From contig NZ_CP023507.1 of assembly GCF_002386345.1 (NCBI RefSeq), positions 496,001 to 560,000 on the forward strand: a DNA stretch of 64,000 nt, given 5' to 3'. Numbering within the stretch: position 1 is the first letter of the stretch; each line of letters opens with the position of its first letter. Shown piece by piece: positions 62,001-64,000 of the stretch. Both the position numbers and the translations under genes were made by a program. The notes under the pieces are model-generated. The model made no database searches. It was not told where the DNA came from and saw only the letters and a list, made by a program, of their open reading frames with translations. Origin of the DNA: Streptococcus oralis (GTDB taxonomy: Bacteria > Bacillota > Bacilli > Lactobacillales > Streptococcaceae).

Positions 62001-64000
62001 GTACTGTTATTGAGAAAGAGCCAAAAATGCCGAAGACAGTCGGTTTTATCTACAGTGATGGCAGTCGTGAAAAACGTCCAGTCACTTGGTCTTCAGTTGA
62101 TGTGAGCCAAGCAGGAGTTGTGACTGTTAAAGGTATGGCAGACGGACGCGAAGTTGAGGCCCGTGTCGAAATTCTAGCAATCGCAAATGAGCTTCCAACT
62201 GTTAAGCGTGTTGCTCCAGGAACAGACTTGAGCGCTGTTGATAAATACGTTTCTATTGCTGTTACGGATGGAAGCGTACAAGAATACGAAGTTGATAAGT
62301 GGGAGATTTCGGAAGCAGATAAAGCTAAACTGTCAGTTGCAGGATCACGTATTCAAATGACTGGTCAACTGGGTGGTGAGACTATTCACGCTACCCTTGT
62401 AGTAGAAGAAGGTAATCCTGTGGCACCTGCAGTACCAACTGTAACTGTAGGTGGCGAGTCTGTCGCTGGTCTTACTAGCCAAAATCCAATGCAATATCGA
62501 ACTCTTGCTTACGGTGCATCCTTGCCAGAAGTTGTAGCAAGTGCTGAAAATGCGGATGTTACTGTAGTCCAAGCAAGTGCAGCAAACGGCATGCGTGCAA
62601 GCATCTATGTTCAACCAAAAAATGGTGGACCTCTTCAAACCTATGCAATTCAATTCCTTGAAGAAGCACCGAAAATTGACCACTTGAGCCTACAAGTAGA
62701 GCAAGCTGACGGTCTTAAAGAAGACCAAACAGTGAAATTGTCTGTACACGCTCACTATCAAGACGGAACACAAGCAGTTTTACCAGCTGATAAAGTAACC
62801 TTCTCTACAAGTGGTGAAGGGGAAGTCGCGGTTCGTAAAGGAATGCTTGAGTTACATAAGCCAGGAGCAGTCACTCTGAAAGCAGAATATGAGGGGGCTA
62901 GAGGTCAAATCGATCTTACGATCCAGGCCAATACTGAGAAGAAGGTTGCGCAATCTATCCGTCCAGTAAATGTAGTGACAGACTTGCATCAAGAACCTAC
63001 TCTTCCAACAACAGTAACGGTTGAGTATGACAAAGGTTTCCCTAAAACTCATAAAGTCACTTGGCAAGCTATTCCGAAAGAAAAACTTGACTCCTATCAA
63101 ACATTTGAAGTACTAGGTAAAGTTGAAGGAATTGACCTTGAAGCGCGTGCTAAAGTCTCTGTAGAAGGTATTGTTTCGGTTGAAGAAGTTAGTGTGACAA
63201 CACCAATTGCAGAAGCGCCACAATTACCAGAAAGTGTTCGTACCTACGATTCAAATGGTCACGTTTCATCAGCTAAGGTTACTTGGGATACGATTCGTTC
63301 AGAGCAATACGCCAAGGAAGGTGTCTTTACAGTTAATGGTCGCCTAGAAGGTACGCAATTAACTACCAAACTTCATGTTCGTGTGTCTGCTCAAACTGAG
63401 CAAGGAGCAAATATTTCTGACCAATGGACCGGTTCAGAATTGCCACTGGCCTTTGCTTCAGACTCAAATCCAAGCGATCCTGTTTCAAATGTCAACGATA
63501 AATTGATTTCCTTTAATGACCGACCAGCCAACCGTTGGACAAACTGGAATCGTACTAATCCAGAAGCTTCAGTCGGTGTCCTATTCGGAGATTCAGGTAT
63601 CTTGAGCAAGCGTTCAATTGATAATCTTAGTGTCGGATTCCACGAAGACCACGGAGTCGGTGTACCGAAGACCTATGTGATTGAGTATTATGTTGGTAAG
63701 ACTGTCCCAACAGCTCCTAAAAACCCTAGCTTTGTAGGTGAGGAAAACCATGTATTTAACGATCCTGCAAACTGGAAAGAGGTAAGCAATCTCAAAGCAC
63801 CAGCTCAATTAAAAGCTGGAGAAATGAATCATTTCAGTTTTGATAAAGTTGAGACCTATGCGGTTCGCATTCGTATGGTTCGACTTGATAGCAAGAAAGG
63901 AACATCTATCACAGAGGTACAAATCTTTGCGAAACAGGTTGCGGCAGCCAAACAAGGACAAACGAGAATCCAAGTTGACGGTAAAGACTTAGCAAACTTC
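59006..64000 (+). CDS. bgaA: Surface beta-galactosidase BgaA, 5' 1665 codons (continues past window)
   Basis: Wall-anchored GH2 exo-beta-galactosidase that trims terminal galactose from host glycans and also aids adhesion. The frame is open to the last base. YSIRK signal: KRVYSIRKFAVGACSVMIG, cleavage near VFADE. An acidic, proline/lysine-rich linker runs to ~140, then the GH2 sugar-binding, immunoglobulin-like and TIM-barrel domains. Acid/base E564 in WSIGNEIGEA and nucleophile E645 in YGSETSSATRTRG have the same numbers as those reported for pneumococcal BgaA. Beyond ~residue 985 are bacterial Ig-like and carbohydrate-binding repeats. The LPXTG end is outside the window. AAGGAGG ribosome site at 58994-59000; candidate cre upstream. 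Confidence 0.96.
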   Translation, partial: MEKGHWNRKRVYSIRKFAVGACSVMIGTCAVLFGGSVIGESPVFADETSIAHTVEQAKEESPAVEEKGDQTVAEHKDAASVDQSQAAPIEASKPEVKEEEPVVPKEEKASLKPEETAPKVESQASSQEKPVKEDLKAATNEEVNQMIEDRKVNFNQNWHFKLNANSKEAVKPDADVSSWQKLDLPHDWSIFNDFDHQSPAQNEGGQLNGGEAWYRKTFKLDEKDLKKNVRLTFDGVYMDSQVYVNGQLVGHYPNGYNQFSYDITKYLHKDGRENVIAVHAVNKQPSSRWYSGSGIYRDVTLQMTDKVHVEKNGTTILTPKLEQQQHGKVETHVASKIVNTDDKDHELVAEYQIVERGGQAVTGLVRTASRTLKAHESTSLDAILEVEQPKLWTVLNDKPALYELITRVYRDGQLVDAKKDLFGYRYYHWTPNEGFSLNGERIKFHGVSLHHDHGALGAEENYKAEYRRLKQMKEMGVNAIRTTHNPASPQTLQIAAELGLLVQEEAFDTWYGGKKPYDYGRFFEKDATHPEARKGEKWSDYDLRTMVERDKNNPAVFMWSIGNEIGEANGNAHSLATVKRLVKVIKDVDTTRYVTMGADKFRFGDGSGDHEKIANELDAVGFNYSEDNYKKLRAKHPNWLIYGSETSSATRTRGSYYRPEQELKHSNGPERHYEQSDYGNDRVGWGKTATDSWTFDRDNAGYAGQFIWTGTDYIGEPTPWHNQNQTPVKSSYFGIVDTAGIPKHDFYLYQSQWVSAKKKPMVHLLPHWNWENRELASKVEDSDGKIPVRAYSNAASVELFLNGQSLGVKKFNKKQTSDGRTYQEGANAKELYLEWKVAYQPGTLEAVARDEAGNEIARDKITTAGQPAGVRLVKEEHAIAADGKDLTYIYYEIVDSEGNVVPTANNLVRFQLHGQGQLVGVDNGEQASRERYKAQPDGSWIRRAFNGKGVAIVKSTEQAGKFTLTAHSDLLKSDQVTVFTGKKEGQEKTVLGTEVPKVRTVIEKEPKMPKTVGFIYSDGSREKRPVTWSSVDVSQAGVVTVKGMADGREVEARVEILAIANELPTVKRVAPGTDLSAVDKYVSIAVTDGSVQEYEVDKWEISEADKAKLSVAGSRIQMTGQLGGETIHATLVVEEGNPVAPAVPTVTVGGESVAGLTSQNPMQYRTLAYGASLPEVVASAENADVTVVQASAANGMRASIYVQPKNGGPLQTYAIQFLEEAPKIDHLSLQVEQADGLKEDQTVKLSVHAHYQDGTQAVLPADKVTFSTSGEGEVAVRKGMLELHKPGAVTLKAEYEGARGQIDLTIQANTEKKVAQSIRPVNVVTDLHQEPTLPTTVTVEYDKGFPKTHKVTWQAIPKEKLDSYQTFEVLGKVEGIDLEARAKVSVEGIVSVEEVSVTTPIAEAPQLPESVRTYDSNGHVSSAKVTWDTIRSEQYAKEGVFTVNGRLEGTQLTTKLHVRVSAQTEQGANISDQWTGSELPLAFASDSNPSDPVSNVNDKLISFNDRPANRWTNWNRTNPEASVGVLFGDSGILSKRSIDNLSVGFHEDHGVGVPKTYVIEYYVGKTVPTAPKNPSFVGEENHVFNDPANWKEVSNLKAPAQLKAGEMNHFSFDKVETYAVRIRMVRLDSKKGTSITEVQIFAKQVAAAKQGQTRIQVDGKDLANF

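Noticed and set aside
1..64000. tRNA, rRNA, riboswitches or insertion sequences
   Set aside because: Searched by eye for cloverleaf ends, T-box or riboswitch cores, and transposase frames with terminal repeats; nothing convincing was found.

Overview
The window reads as chromosomal DNA of a Mitis-group Streptococcus (S. mitis / S. oralis / S. pseudopneumoniae / S. pneumoniae cluster). It is AT-rich, has strong AAGGAGG-type ribosome sites and many extended -10 promoters (TGnTATAAT). It also carries a lysine-type MurE, a choline-binding Excalibur protein, a ZmpB-type M26 protease with its own two-component system, and a BgaA-type surface beta-galactosidase. Species cannot be fixed from the sequence alone. 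From memory of the pneumococcal gene order, the window joins several blocks that lie apart in S. pneumoniae TIGR4, which favours a commensal relative.

Layout. 1-6.4 kb: end of a GIY-YIG protein, Mn-dependent pyrophosphatase ppaC, small unknown proteins, a CsbD-like protein, then divergent murE and the lipid II flippase-like ytgP/murJ. 6.5-11 kb: oligopeptide-binding lipoprotein aliB, and a trans-sulfuration pair (metB-like and patB-like) behind a perfect streptococcal MET-box. 11-19.5 kb: SWIM/SNF2 helicase, an unknown disordered protein, murC, two coupled GNATs, mltG and greA. 19.5-25.7 kb: amino-acid permease, GNATs, a small XRE regulator with a membrane partner, pncB-nadE, and a non-coding patch of degenerate repeats. 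25.8-31.4 kb: extracellular thiol-repair genes ccdA-etrx-msrAB, the zmpR/zmpS two-component system and a UPF0340 protein. 31.4-46.9 kb: zmpB (with a 7 x 27-aa repeat) and a 3146-aa YSIRK/LPNTG wall protein carrying 30 tandem DUF1542-like units. 47-57 kb: pabBC (apparently leaderless), an Excalibur/choline-binding protein, glucokinase, an HD hydrolase, thyA, a DUF3042 protein, and the miaA-hflX-unknown-rnz-SDR operon. 57-64 kb: a second membrane-protein/XRE pair, a chimeric pseudogene (glycosidase N-terminus joined to a diverged copy of the SDR 3' end), and bgaA running off the window end.

How the genes work together. Several belong to envelope building (murE, murC, ytgP, mltG) and surface display (zmpB, the giant repeat protein, the choline-binding protein, bgaA). 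Others scavenge peptide and sugar (aliB, bgaA, glk), repair oxidised surface proteins (ccdA-etrx-msrAB), or supply cofactors and precursors (pncB-nadE for NAD; pabBC and thyA for folate/thymidylate). No rRNA, tRNA, CRISPR array, intact insertion sequence or prophage was seen. The most unusual items are the giant repeat protein with its 5- and 10-unit higher-order repeat pattern, the chimeric pseudogene with an orphaned maltose-type operator, the predicted leaderless pabBC mRNA, and the overlapping divergent murE/ytgP promoters.
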